Below, piece by piece: positions 1-13,200 of a stretch of DNA of 64,000 nt. This stretch comes from Spirodela intermedia (taxonomy: Eukaryota; Streptophyta; Magnoliopsida; Alismatales; Araceae). Within the stretch, counting starts at the first letter, position 1, and each line of letters starts with the position of its first letter. The stretch is from assembly GCA_902729315.2 (NCBI GenBank), contig LR746280.1:743001-807000 (forward strand), in the 5' to 3' direction. The notes beneath the pieces were generated by a model. That model worked only from the letters and a program-made list of their open reading frames with translations. It was not told the DNA's origin and ran no database searches. A program made the translations under genes and the position numbers.

Positions 1-757
1 CGTCTCAGGACCCAAGGGGGGAGACAAGAACGACCTCGGCCAAGCACAACACAAATCACAATAGCTCTCTCGGCCCTAACCCCCATTGGCATTCTTCCCG
101 AGATGGCACAGCAGAGGTGAGGCAGCTACTTCTGTAGGATTTGAAACCTCGGAGGATGGATCGAGAAAGGAATTCTCCCAGTAGATTACTCTATGAAGAA
201 ATTTGCTTTTTTCGGTAATTTTTTAATCACATAGTAGGCCGTAACCTTCGATGTTGCTTTGTTCATCCATCATTATGGGATATTTCGTAATCTGTTCATC
301 GAACTCTTTCTTTGGCCGCAGTTCCCTCTGACGACTGCTCCTTGGTTGAATCGGCATGAGACCTCGGTGCCCCTATGATCTCTGTGGATTTCCCTTACTT
401 TCTAAGGAAATATTATGAGATGAACTGCCACTTTAGGAAATCTCTGTGTAACTCTCCTCTCTCTCTCTCTCTCTCTCTCTAAACTCAAGAGATTTGGCAA
501 GGAGTTAATCCATGGGAAAGGGTGAAAATTAGACAAAAAAGTGATGTAATTCCAATGAATTCCATGGCCTTTTGTAGTGATAAATTCCAAATAATTTCTT
601 CCATTGTCCTCGTATACATTAAACAGAGAGGAAACAGTGATGTTAAAAAAAAAGACGGCAGGGTGATTAAAGTCAACGCCTACAGGGTATTTAGATGGGA
701 TAAAGCTCACCCATAAGCAGCATCCAAGCTGAAAGCGTAGTCAACGTCTTGGTCCAG
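1..757. other. 3' flank of the MPP beta gene; no gene seen
   Basis: I see no supported coding region here. The stretch holds a CT dinucleotide run at about 455-480 and otherwise unremarkable sequence. The end next to 758 is presumably the 3' UTR of the processing-peptidase gene. Open frames on both strands lack protein-like composition and splice context. Confidence 0.5.
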
Positions 758-3700
758 TCATTTCAGACAAGTCTGAGAACGGAACCAGCTGTAATCCGGC
801 AGCTGATCGATTGGTCCTATGGCGGCGATCGCAATGTCCTGAAACGTAGTATCAATATCAGACGGTGAAGATTATTTGACAAGCTCCCAAGACGAAGATA
901 CATGACAGAGGGCCAAGGCCTAATAGAAGACCAATGGTGAACGGTTGGGGGTCGTCAGTGGGCCTGGGCAAGACCGGGCCTTCTGGACATTCCAGCCCGG
1001 GCCCGGTATGGCTGTCGGGCTTTTGGGCCGGGCCAACCTACTGGGCTCCGAACAAGGAAAATACTGTATTTTAAGGGCAAAGAATCCTAGATTATGATAA
1101 TAAAAGAAAAGGCCTTGCCTTGTCGATTAGGAACTTTCTTGCCGTCTCCTTGATCGTCTCGGGCCCCACAGCATCAATTCGGGCAAAGAGCTCAAGGAAC
1201 GGAATCACTCTCCCATATGACAGCAACTGAAAGTCAACGGACCCCACGGCATTAATGCATTATATATATATATATATATAAATACCAATTGAAAAAAGAA
1301 AAGGAAAAGAGCATGCCACACCTGCCGGCCATTGTTCTCAGCAACTGAACTGGCTCCATCGATGTGAAGCAAGAGGGCAGCTTTCAACTGCACAAGGAAA
1401 TTAATGTCCCCAAGAAATCAGTCCCAAGAAATTAATGAGATTATAGAAATTAGTATCCAAGATCCGCCTGTCGCCATTTTTCTTCAAGAAATTCTTCCTA
1501 ACAGACAACTTTGCTGCTCTGCTCACCTTGTTTTGGGCTCGTATAACTTCTTCATCCGATACACCACAAGCCAGTCTTCTCAGTTCTTCCATTATAACAA
1601 GGGACAGATCTTGAAGTCTATCAGGCTGCGAAAAAATGCAAAAGTCCAAAGACAGAACATTCATTGAAGTAAGTCGTATCCGTCCCATGCTAGGGTGGGT
1701 CAATTCCAACTTTATAACCCATGCTGTTATACTGATATCCCCGCATGAATTTCGATGCCCAAGTTTTGATCATGGTAAGATGGTTTTCATGAGTATATGT
1801 TTGATGATCTTGGATATACATAGCTCCCCCATAATATTTTAACAATGGGAATAAAGGATAATTTTCTCATAAAGCGGGAAATAATGAGAAAAAATAGAAT
1901 GTGGATCACTGAAAAGATTGATTCGGAAGGCAAGCTGGTATTGGAAAGAGATGGAAGAACAAAAGAAAATTCCTGAATAAAAAAATTATGATTCTTCAAA
2001 TCTGTTTCAATTTCAAGGAGAAAGTTATAGCAAATACCTATGAAAATATAATTATTCTATTAAATCTTAGATAGATGAAATTCAAAGAGCAACTGCGGTA
2101 CATCATTGCAAGAGATACGTTACCAAATCTGCCATGACATGATTACTGGAATACGCCTATGCTGTCAGAACAGTGCACCGGGAGGATGGGAGAAAGACTA
2201 GCGAATGAAAAAAAAGTGCTCACCATGGCAGTGAAGCAGATGCCTATCAATCCCGTGTCGCTGTAGTTGGTATTGAAGGACATTATACTGTCAGCCAAGT
2301 CTTCCACACTGACTCGGTGAGCTAACTCGCAACTGAACGTAATTTCAGGGTGAGAAAATATAAATCAACAGCAATCAGGTCCTCATACGCAGAAATAGTG
2401 ATATACCCAGAACAACTTCCGACAACACCTTTGCTCCATGATCCCAGCAAGCTCTGGATCACCATTAATGGAATAGAGTTGGGATCAGTCCATGATGATC
2501 CCTTGAAAGCTAATGCAAAGTGCACGAATGGCATGCTAGCATTCTCTACCCGAACCTGATGTCAAGGAATGGAGTTGATTGCTGTAAGAGAAAACTCGGA
2601 GGGCAAAATCGACAGTATTGTCAAAGAGAAGTTGATGAGCGAAGAAACCTCTGAGCCAGTGAAGGTAGCTGGATTTTTCTTGACAAGCTGATGGGCAGTC
2701 GTAGGATCTTGGAACACCTTGTTAAACAGCTTACTCACTTGATCAACAATCTCCTCATGTTTGACCGCGCCAGCAGCTGATATGACCTGTTTCATACCAG
2801 AATATAATGAGAGGAAGAAGCATTTGTGATCATTAACAGATATTAAAGTTCATCTGTTTTGGAAATACCATCCTTGGTCCTGTATAATGAGTGGAAATGT
2901 ATTCGTGTAGATCCGCCTTAGAAATTGCCCGGATATTCTCTTCAGGCCCTAATATCGTATTTCCCAAAGGATGATTATTGAATGCTGCTGAATGCAAATG
3001 GTCAAAAAGTACCTCTTCTATCTGCCCTTGAACCTGTTTATTTGAAAAATACAAAAGATGGATAAATAAATATTCCAGATAAAGTTCAGATAAACTTCCA
3101 GGATATTCCATGCGTAAATAAATTTAGAGTTGTGGATGGATACACAAAAAGGGAGAAAAATGGAGAGAATGTTAAAAACATAGAGCAAAACAAGAGAAAA
3201 AATTTACCTCCTCCATTTCCCGAAGAATAACACCTCGCTCCCGTCTAATGGCATGGTCAGGAAATCTTGAGTTTTGCAAGATATCAGCAAGAATGTCAAT
3301 GGCAATCGGAACATCACCACTTTGGACATCAGAGTAGAAAGTTGTTTGCTCACGTGAAGTGTAGGCATTGAGGCGGGCACCCATGTTCTCAATTTCCTCC
3401 TCCAAAGAACTTGCTGTGCGACGATGAGTCCCCTTGAAGATCATGTGCTCCAGAAAGTGTGCTGTGCCACTTGCATCAGGAGCATCATACCGACTCCCAG
3501 AATCGATCCAAACACCAACAGAAGCTGTGTGCGTAGCAGAGAACGGAGATGTTTGGGTGGCCACCCGAATACCATTAGGCAGGGTTGAGATGCGAATCTG
3601 AGGGAAAAGGAGGACATGCGAGTGATCAGATAGCCTAGGTTTCGATGGACTGTGGAGGACAAAGCGTGAGCCCACAGTGAAGTTTTCAGATGTTTCTGAG

Positions 3701-3786
3701 TGGGCAGAGATGGAAAGAGGTCGGGCTTTAACAGCCAACGACAGGGATCTGGTTTTTCTGAAAATGCGAGAAGAAAAAGAAGCCAT
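758..3786 (-). CDS. MPPB: Mitochondrial processing peptidase, beta subunit
   Basis: This is the catalytic beta subunit of the M16-family peptidase that removes presequences from imported mitochondrial proteins; in plants it is also a core protein of the cytochrome bc1 complex. The nine coding exons I read are 3208-3786, 2869-3033, 2649-2786, 2407-2555, 2224-2332, 1527-1625, 1322-1387, 1119-1226 and 758-838, giving about 497 aa, close to the family's usual ~530. The zinc motif HFLEH sits at residues 110-114, with the downstream glutamate in REMEE near residue 190. The N-terminus is rich in Arg, Ser and Ala, like a matrix presequence. The SREQTTFYSD and ASFTGSE-like segments and the C-terminal IAAIGPIDQLPDY segment match the family. 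The ATG is at 3784-3786; the codon just before it in frame is TTG. The last intron (839-1118) appears to use a GC donor. Confidence 0.95.
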
Positions 3787-3856
3787 CAAGCTCTATTGAC
3801 GGACAACGTGCTTCAGGAGAGAGGGGGGTTAAAAGAAAAAACACGCCTTCCAAGAC

Positions 3857-3866
3857 TATTTTATAG
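3857..3866 (-). promoter_or_regulatory. Candidate TATA box of the MPP beta gene
   Basis: On the minus strand the sequence reads CTATAAAATAG about 75 bases upstream of the MPP beta ATG. Position and match fit a TATA box. No transcription start could be checked. Confidence 0.45.
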
Positions 3867-5660
3867 ATTCTTGGCGGTCTCTGTTTATGCTTATTATTCT
3901 TCCTCCGCTGACACCAAAATATCGTCCAAAGCTTTGCATCCGAGTTTGGTGAGATGCTGCTGGTAAAGAAAAAACAAAAAGGAAAATGTTATCCAAAAAA
4001 AATTATTCAGCCTTTGACAGTTCAAGAAAAAAAATCACTCTAGCACTATATTAAGACACAAGAACAAAAAAAAGGAATATCTGACAATTTCAGTAATGAT
4101 TTATTCAAGGATTATATTAAAATAAAATTCATATACGCTTACCAAGTGCTTGAAGGCTAGAACACAACCAGCTTATACAATTTTTTTAAAGAATTCGATG
4201 AAAAAAAGTACATATTATCCATATTCAGGTTATACAAGAATTTCTCAAAGGAAGAATAATTTTAAAATATGATATTAAGACTCGAGGCCTTTTTAAAATA
4301 TCGTACGTCCACACTATAGAACAATCTACAAATATTTCTAGCCAACCGCTGGAATACTGGAACTGAGCCCCTCACAATCCATCAAGCGAGACAATTAGCT
4401 ACGTAACCCTGCGGATCAGTCCATCACCTTGAAATGCAGCAATGATGGCTCTTGTGTTAACTCCAAAATAAAATTGCTGGCGGATCCGTAAGCACGCATA
4501 GAAGAGAAGAATTTATAAAACTTTTCAGTAGAAAGAACAACAAACCAATAACAGGGTGTACTAGCGCAGACGAGTGGAAACAGGAGCGAAATTTCGAGCC
4601 AGATGATAGCAAAGCTTCAAAGATGATTGGCTTCCAAAAGCATAAGCTCAACAGACAGGGCCACGATTCTTCCAGAGAAAGATACGAATACGACACTCAC
4701 CAATACCGAAATCCCGGCAACTGAGCAAATATCGCCCAGAAACCCTGCCAGATAACCAACAAAGCCTCGCGAATGCCGGAGGCAATGAATACCAAACCTT
4801 CAGTCGTCTCCTCTCGCCGCCCTAGAAGCTCCCCAGCTGCGGCGGCCCACGGTGACCTCCTTCTAGGGTTCGAGAGAGAAGAAGGAACGACACAGTCTGC
4901 CGGCGAAAGCCGCCCTCGAGTTCCGCTCCACCTCCCCGTGGCCGCGAGTTGCAGAGGTCTCGTCCACGGCAATAAATATTTGAGATTTTTTATTTTCTCC
5001 TAATTTTAAAATGTTATAATTTTCTTTTTTAAGATGTTTTAATTTGCAGGAATTATTAATCAATTTTAATATTAAAGAAACGTTTAAATAAGACAATTGG
5101 TTATTTGGGCTTGGAGGAAGCCCATCTCTCTCCCCCATCTCAAACCCGGGTTGGACCTCCCAGGGACGTTGACTAAAAAGGTTCAAACTCTATTTATAAG
5201 ATGTAAATTTTGCAATATAAGTAAAAAGACATTAATTTTTTTTTTTGGGTAATTTGTCAAGTTCTTAGGAGAAAAATAATAACCAATTTAAATATATTTA
5301 TAGGATAAAGACTGATATACTGTGAAATCGATGGTAGTCAACCGTACTAGAATTGTAATTTTCTTCATAAAATTATTTCTACTTGTAGATAAATTGTTGT
5401 TGACTTCAAGGAGGCATCATTCTGATCTTGGTGCATTTTAAGGTTTGCCTGAACCATTCTTTACTAGCTCGAGGATCGAGGATCGAGGATCGTGATCCCG
5501 GCGGATTTGACTTAATCATCGTTCTTCTCTGACTTTTTATACATCTTAGGGAGAGAGAGAGAGATCTGCACCATATGAAGCATAAGGTAGTATCTTACAA
5601 CGTTCCCACCGTTCATCACAAGCAAAAATGGTAACCCTCATCTTCCCTGACAGGAGAAGA

Positions 5661-5705
<45 letters not shown>

Positions 5706-5891
5706 TAATATAGACCTAGGTCAGCCTTCTCATAGCAGTGGTTCTTGATGTCAGTCACGATTGAATCTCCACACCCTCTTCTGCTATATTTCTTGCAGTT
5801 TGGAAGGACACAACCCTAAGAACCAAGATGGTTAGAGAGAGAGAGAGTAGACAATTGCCAAACTTCAACGAAATGGGCAGTGAGATCCAAT
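3867..5891. other. Intergenic stretch with a possible minus-strand noncoding first exon
   Basis: Most of this region is AT-rich and shows no gene. The exception is about 4704-4930, which is GC-rich and on the minus strand has a CT-rich leader-like stretch (TCTCTCGAACCCTAGAAG) followed by a good donor (ATTG|GTGAGTG) ending an exon at 4705. The open frame there lacks any ATG, so a 5' UTR exon or noncoding RNA is more likely than a protein. GA runs lie at about 5551-5562 and 5663-5703. The part near 5892 is MED9 3' flank. Confidence 0.35.
5663..5703. repeat. GA/CT microsatellite
   Basis: This is an essentially pure GA dinucleotide run of about 40 bases downstream of the MED9 stop codon. Confidence 0.95.
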
Positions 5892-8800
5892 CTATTTCTG
5901 TCTGTTTGGTTTGACAAGGTCCTCCACACAGCTCTTGTACTTGTTCATTAGGTCCCTGAAAAAGGTCAACGAAGAGAGATGAAGTCTGGAGTACAGGTGG
6001 ACTGAATATACTTCTGAAGCAATTTCAGAGCAAACCTTCTCTGGTTCAGCTGCTGCTCAGCTTCCTCGAGTTTCTTTTTCTGGCCTTCGACAGTCTGTCA
6101 GAAAACTCATCACAATAAGCGAGCATCCTCAGATCAGCATAGATAAATAAAACATTATTTCTTCCATGGAAAAAATCAATCTCATTTTTTGTAAAATATT
6201 TTCACAGAAAAAAAATGAAGAATATTATCCTATAACACGGATAAATAAACCTATATTTGGAACTTCAGGACAATACACATCAGAAATTAATTTCTATATG
6301 AGAAATTAGTCTGATTTACTGCAAAGAAAAAAAAAATGAAGAACATGTGGAAGTGGCAGAATGGGAAATTTTCTCCCTGTCGATATTGTATAAACATGGA
6401 TAAATGCATATAAGAAATTATTATCTATGAGATATTTAATCTGATTTATTGCAAATAAAAACCTAAAAAAAAAATGAAGAACGTGTGGATATGAAGATAG
6501 ACAGAAGACATAAACACTGATGCGATGGACGCTTCTCTCCTGAGAAGTTGGCTTAATATCCAGCCATGAAGAAGTAGACAGGGTAAATAATCTTAATAAT
6601 AATTGAGCATGAATCATACGAAGTATGTAGACAACCAAAGTATGCGGAGGCCCCAATGGAGATATATGGCTGTTAGAGTGTTCATCTTCATAGGAAAAAA
6701 TTACCAGAATATGTATAATATGGTTAGGTGGGCAAAATAGCATGTGCAGATATGTAATTAGAAAAAAAAATAGTAGATAATAATGAAAAAACGAGATCTT
6801 ATATAAGGTAAGAAGATAAGATACTGACTATATTCAGTTATAGAGATCATCAAACAATGTAAATCATGAAGAATTCCCTTGCATATTTCCACTGGGAGAG
6901 GGAGCGATGGTTACCACAGGTGTTGCATTAATGGTTCCTGAGATGGAGTTCAGCAGCTGCTGACAGTTATTGAAGTGGCTGGTCAACTCATTAACCTACA
7001 AGACAGCAAGAGAAAGGCATTCCTCACAGAGGAAAGTACTAAACAAAGTAACTGAATGCAGCATGGTTAAGTATCAAGGATTTATCCATGGTTTTTATGG
7101 CGGAAGTCAACCAGTTCATGGCATGGTAACAAGCAGCAGAGACGATTGGCAATGCCTTGTTATAAATGTTAGAAAATAATATTTAAATATCAAATTAAAC
7201 CAAAACTATTTGAGAAATAACGATGCACACATACAATGAACACTGGCTTCATCAAAGTATTTAAAAAATTTACATAAGCAGGTTTGAATTAAATAAAAGT
7301 GTAAAAATATAAATATATCTTAATAAATTTTATAAATAAGATAATTATTTTATTAAAAAAAATAGCGAATTAATTTACTTTATTATTTTAATTAAAAATT
7401 GTCATTACTCTCAAGCTTGTAGGCTACCCTCCCTCTCAGGCATTGCGTTAAAAACATTTTGTTTAAAGGATAGGAGAGCACTCAAGACGTAAAATCAATA
7501 CACTGGTTTGAACACAGCCACCGAAAAGGAGAGAAACAAGGTTTTATCAAAAATCTTGCAATCAAACTGTTTTGTGGGAATCTACTTCCATTGTTCGTGT
7601 CTGAAGACCAAAGTTAATTTGGTATCTTCCAGCTCCCTCCTCAACTCCTTTAAATAGGCGAATTGTTCACAAACCAGCAATCCGTGATTCATCTATACCT
7701 CACTCTTTTCAAAGAAGGCAAGCTTTGCATCCTCCAGATCCCACTAAAAGGTGAGCTTTGAAATTAATACTGTTCACAGATTAGCAATGCATGATTTGGA
7801 CATTTGATGTGACACAAACAACATAACACAAATTCAGTAGTTTAGATAAACACAGAGGCTAGGTTTTCAAGGCCTCTTAAAGCCATACAGCTATTGACAC
7901 AAACGACTTGCTGTGAATTCGTGTAGAGGCAAGCCAGCTCTGGCCAAGCGCCTGTAGATTATCAAATTTCCTCATCTCGAGTTTTTTTTTTATTGGATCA
8001 TATTTATTTATCTAAGATTAACCAATTCTTAACCTTTGAGGCCTGAACATTTCCAAAAAGAAGGAGATATCCAAGTGACTAAATATGACTATCTATTTTC
8101 TGTGCAACACAGGATTTCAATTATTTTAAAAAAGAGGAAACTAAAAATTAAAAAATTAAAAAAAATGGAAATATAAGGAAACAGATAAGTTATTAATTGG
8201 AGACTGTTAATTAGAGCATCAAGGAGAATCATGATATAATATACAATACATTCACCGACATTCACGAACTTAAGCCAGGACCTCCAATTTGCTGAAGAGC
8301 ATAATCTTGCCTTATGAACTAATAAACCAAGAAAACGAGGTAACTTGTGGAAATCTAAGATTTCACGAATCGAAATTTAGATGCCAACGTAAAGGAAGCG
8401 CATGCAATCGTAAAAAGTGACACTTTCGGCTTAGGAAGCATTTGTTTTGGATGTGGATAAAGGATACCAACCAGAGCATCCAACTGTTGGTCACGTGACC
8501 CACCTTCTATTGCACCAGCTAAGCTTTCGACAATCTGAAAAATGAAAGATGAAACAATAAAATTTTCCACAATTTGAAACAAAGAGAAGAAAATGTAACT
8601 TGTGATAAAGAGGTTTCAAAGAACATATAATACTATTTCCTATGCAGAAAATTAGCACAGGAAGCAAGTGCACATTTGTTTATCTGATGTTCCGTCACCT
8701 AAGAGCTTCCATATCAAAACGAATATGGTAGTTCAACAAAAATAGAGTAATAGTTAATTCAACTATTATGTTCAAAATTATGTTGCCTGCTAAAATATAA

Positions 8801-9608
8801 AAATTAGCACACGTGCCCTCAAAACAAAGGCTGTAGCATGATATAAAATGCTTCTAGTGTAGTGTTACGAAGATGACAGGTAAAAGGAACAGAAAACCAA
8901 AGTTGATGTATGTACTTCAAGTTGATTAACGTTATGGTAAAAAGTACGTACACAACAAAAAGAAAGATTCATCAACGACAACCATGAGAGTAAATGGAAT
9001 AAGCACTTTATAATCGGACTAAATATCCAAGGAATTGGTCATCTCATGAAATAAAATAAGCATCAATGATGAAAAATTTATGGTGCGCTTTTATTAAATC
9101 CCTGTAAGCCCTCATACTCGTCACACCCCACTATTATTTACCCTTATATGATCCCATAAATTGAACAAAAAATGTATCATCTGAGTCTTTACATCTGTAT
9201 TACCACAGCAAGCTCTAACCTAATAAGGATAATTCATGCACGAGTGAAGAACCTAGACAACAGACATTTTGGCCTCCAAGCCATAACCACCTTTGATGCT
9301 TACAAATATATAGCCATGAGTCGGTGGACACTTGTGGATGGTTTAAGGAAATATGGAATTTTTATTTTATTCACTTGAAAAAATGACTCAGGTCATGCAA
9401 TTTGATTAAGCGGAACTAAAGAAATTCAACTATATAGTAAGGTCCTCTTTTTCTATTTTTTTCACCGTACACTTCAAACCGTGTTTAGCTGATGTTAAAT
9501 ATGAGAAATTCAGTTTTGAAATGGAAATGTCCTAGCCTACTAGAGGAAAAATCTACGTGAAGAAGATGGAAATCCGAAGCCAGAGACTGGTGATGTTGCT
9601 GCTGCTGA

Positions 9609-9649
<41 letters not shown>

Positions 9650-9772
9650 GTACTGCTGTTGCTGAGGGTCTTGAAACTGTATCTGTTGCCTATGCGCATG
9701 GATTGAATGGAGGTCTTGTGCTCCGGGGCTCTCATTGGGAACCATCATCCAGCTGCCTCCGCCGTAATCCAT
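5892..9772 (-). CDS. MED9: Mediator of RNA polymerase II transcription subunit 9
   Basis: This encodes a middle-module subunit of the Mediator complex, which links transcription factors to RNA polymerase II in the nucleus. Exons are 9557-9772, 8472-8534, 6915-6995, 6036-6094 and 5892-5955, giving 160 aa with all phases closing. The N-terminus MDYGGGSWMMVP is followed by a glutamine-rich stretch (about residues 20-60) encoded by a CAACAG hexanucleotide repeat. The helical core follows: IVESLAGAIEGGSRDQQLDA, then VNELTSHFNNCQQLLNSIS, then TVEGQKKKLEEAEQQLNQRR, ending in DLMNKYKSCVEDLV. These match plant MED9 in order and spacing. The ATG at 9770-9772 was chosen because family members start the same way. 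Intron 2 (6996-8471) and intron 1 (8535-9556) hold nothing I recognise. The gene is head-to-head with the gene starting at 10236. Confidence 0.93.
9590..9668 (-). repeat. CAACAG hexanucleotide repeat encoding polyglutamine in MED9
   Basis: On the coding strand CAA and CAG alternate over about 70 bases, making a run of roughly 13 glutamines followed by His/Gln residues. Such a tract is prone to length change between individuals. Confidence 0.85.
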
Positions 9773-10235
9773 CTTCTCCCCAAAAGGGATCACCGGCACC
9801 CTCGTCCTCAATCAGGCCCCTCACTTCAGGAAACAGCCTAAATCAACCCCTCTCCGATTGCTCCTACTACAGCTTTCGCATCAGCTTCAATCAGTCACAG
9901 CGACGGCGTCTCCGGCAAGTTGCGGGATTCAAATCCAAACGCCGTCTCCCGCTCTACTCTCGTCGCGAAGCCTCTCTAGCCGCTTCAGAGGAAAGAATCC
10001 CCAGCTTTCCCTATGATCCACAGGCCTTTTGGGGGTATCGGGAGGAGACGAGGGAAGCTGATGATGCTCAAGAGCGGGAGAAGGAACTCCACAAGCCGAC
10101 AGAATCAGAATCTAGAAGACGATCCCCTTCGCCAGCCTTTTTGGGTTTCTATATAAGGACACCGATAAATGACGGGTCGGATATGACCCGATAGTATTGA
10201 TCCGATTCCTCGACAAGAGAGCGAATAACGGTCAT
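9773..10235. promoter_or_regulatory. Divergent promoter between MED9 and the 700-aa protein gene
   Basis: The two ATGs are 463 bases apart and point away from each other, so both promoters and both 5' UTRs must lie here. The sequence is moderately GC-rich. A TATA-like element for the plus-strand gene is listed separately; I saw no clear TATA for MED9. Confidence 0.6.
10149..10157 (+). promoter_or_regulatory. Candidate TATA box for the 700-aa protein gene
   Basis: The sequence CTATATAAGG lies about 80 bases upstream of the ATG at 10236, which is a usual spacing for a TATA box plus a short 5' UTR. Confidence 0.5.
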
Positions 10236-13200
10236 ATGATCGTGGGGGCATCAGCAACTATAAATAAGTGCACTCCTGAGGACACAGATGGTCGTTCCAC
10301 AGTGGTGCAGGAGTTGCGGAGCTGCATGGGCGGTTTGGCTGAGGTTACCAGACTCTTTGGAGAGTTGGCCGTCGCCATACGCCGCCCCATCGATGGCGGT
10401 GAGAATGAGGAAGTCGCTGGGACCGTCGCTTCGTCGCTTGTGGACTTCCTCAGACCGAGTCCGGAGGCAGCATCTGGAACTAGGGTTTTGGACGCGGCAC
10501 TGTCGCTCATGTGCTACAGAGCAAGCGAGGTAGCTCTCTTCTTTGTGTTCTTTTTCCTGTTTTGTTGCATTCGAGTAATTAATTCGTCTTCGAGGTGATT
10601 GATGCGGTGGGGATGCGCTGTCCGGAATATGTTAGGTCTATGGTTCCACTGTTGATACCGTCATCAAGACCTTGGTATCGGTTCTGTCCTCATCAGTTTC
10701 TTGTAATGTCCTCCGCCGTGGTGAAGCTGACAAGAGGGGCGTGGAGATTTTGAGGGTTGGCAGCTCAATTTGTTTGGCCGACACTGAGAAACTGATCCGG
10801 GCATGCATTGATGTTCTCGGCAGTTTGAAAGGACACGGTAAGTTTTGATGGTCTCTCTCCAACATCGGAATTTTCAAAAAAAATAATTGTCTTCAAAAAA
10901 ACTATCGTCTTTCCTATGCTTTATTATCTCTTCACTGTTTTGCAGTTCTTTATCGCCCTCTATTTTGCGGTGTGCTAAAGGTAGCTGTATCAGCATCTGA
11001 CTATCAGAGTCTATTTCCCATTTCCTCTGCATATTATGAGAGATGTGAAATCCCAAGAGTCAGTAGAAGCTCTGTCATTTTGGAAATGCAATCTCAAATA
11101 CCTGAAGAGACATCTGAGATGAGTGATGAAATTCCACTGAGGTACTACAAAGTTATTCTTGACACGTGAGAAGAGCTTCGTATTTTTCTACTAACTTTAA
11201 TAAACGAGTCAACCGAGCCATGATCTATTATTCCACCACCCTTGGTTGGTTTCCATGACATTTCTATTTTTTATCTTCACATTTAGATATTCAATTCATG
11301 TGTGATTGTCAGCAAGATCAAAGTAGGAATGCAACTTTTATAAGGATTTGTGTAGGTTATCTTGCATTCCCTGCTCATTTGTATAACAGGAAGACCAGTC
11401 TGTGTTTCCTTCTCTTTTTAATGTGTAGAACTCTATATTCTGATTGCCTATTCTCAGAAAATATATATATATATATATACATTTTATATTGTATTTGATG
11501 GTATTTCTTAGACGACAATATTCATATTCAGTTTCCATCACAGATGGTCATTTGCTGTCTCAAAATTTAGTTGATCGTCTTTCATATTCAGAAAGTACTT
11601 CACCTAACCTTTGGTATTTCCCACCTACTCTTTAACATATAATAAGAAAACGTGTTTAACAGAGCGGAAAATAAATTTTGACTGATGAAAGGCACCATAA
11701 CCGTAATACCTGGTAACCTGGGTAACCATGGCAGACCAGTTCAGTGGATAGTTACATAAGTAGACAAAAGCATTGAGTTTTCTACCTACTCTACGCTCAC
11801 CTCATGAAACGCAGTTTAGTCCTTCTCTGGTTAATACCTTAGAGAACATTCATCATGTTTGTCTCTTAAATGGAAATATTGAATGTAGATTGTATTTTTA
11901 ACTATGGCATAGCTGCAAACCGTGTGTATTTTTGTCGCAAATAACTCTGAGGTTTTATTCATCCTTTCTAATGTTACACATGCTCATGTCGTGTTTCATG
12001 AAAAAATCCAAATCTTCATCTATTAATTAATTTCCCCAAGTGATGGATCATTATCTCTTCATATAATTCTCTGCCCAGGTGTTTGTCCAAAGGGTCACGA
12101 ATAAGTTTGTGGTCTTCTTGCAGATTACTTTTGTGGTACCTTGATCCATCACTTCTTAAAGATGAGATTTCAAACTTACTTAAGGAAGTCATTCACAGAC
12201 CATTTCTTTGTTTGAAGGATGAATTTCATGAGAGGATGACTTGGCGTATTCTAATTATGTGTTTGGTAACTTCTCCAACTGCATTTACACTGATCAGGGA
12301 TTTATTGCATAAATGGTTTCTTATGACGTAAGTTCTGCTTATTTCGCTTCACATTTACTGATTATCCAACTTGTGATTATGCTTTAGATTGCTATCTATC
12401 CATGTATTCTAAACTGAGAGTCTTCAATGCTTCACTTAGATCTCCTGCGCATTGTTTCAAAAACCGCTCGTAACTGGTTCTGAAAAAAGTTGGTGATCAA
12501 GAAAATCTGCGCCCAATGAGAAACCAGGATTACCTTAAAGTAACAATTGCCTCCATTTATAGAAATATTTCGGAAAATTTGATCTTTGGGTCCTCAATTC
12601 GACAATATGCCAACCCGATAGCATAACAAATGAAGGGCCCTTCCCTAGCACCTAAAAACTGTCGGCTTTCTCCAAAAAAATACAAAGAACAGTTGACAAC
12701 AGTGCTTGAAATCTTTGCTTCCTTTCTTACATTTGAAGATATGCTCTGCGGGTCTATGTTGAACAGTCAAATATACTGACACCTGATTTTAAGATTTTTG
12801 AAAATAGATGTTGGCATATGTATTCATTGGTAAGGAACTTGTAGACTGTATAGAAAACTCAAAGGTGCTGTCTTGATGGGAACCAGTCATCTACATTGAA
12901 AACTAGGCTTGACTTAATATCTCATAGCATATCTAAAGGGTAAGTGTCAGCTCGTTTGCTTACAAATGATGCGAAAGGATTCAGTGGCTCATGAATGAAG
13001 CATTTTAATAGAGCTGCGGGGATAGCTCGGCGCCAGATGCACACACAACATTTCTGGGCAGACTACAAATATCAGCATGTAAGATTCAGAATGATAGGAA
13101 TAAGAGGGAAGAAGAATGACACCGAAAATTTATCTACGGGGTTTGATAGTTCCCATATCAGCATCGAAGAGAATCTACTCTCTCTCCTCTCGTGCATTTA

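Noticed and set aside
3787-3789. MPP beta start at 3789
   Set aside because: The codon is TTG; the ATG is the next codon, 3784-3786.
4697-4972. 91-codon minus-strand open frame as a protein gene
   Set aside because: Its first codon is TTG (reverse complement of CAA at 4970-4972) and the frame has no ATG; a noncoding exon is more likely.
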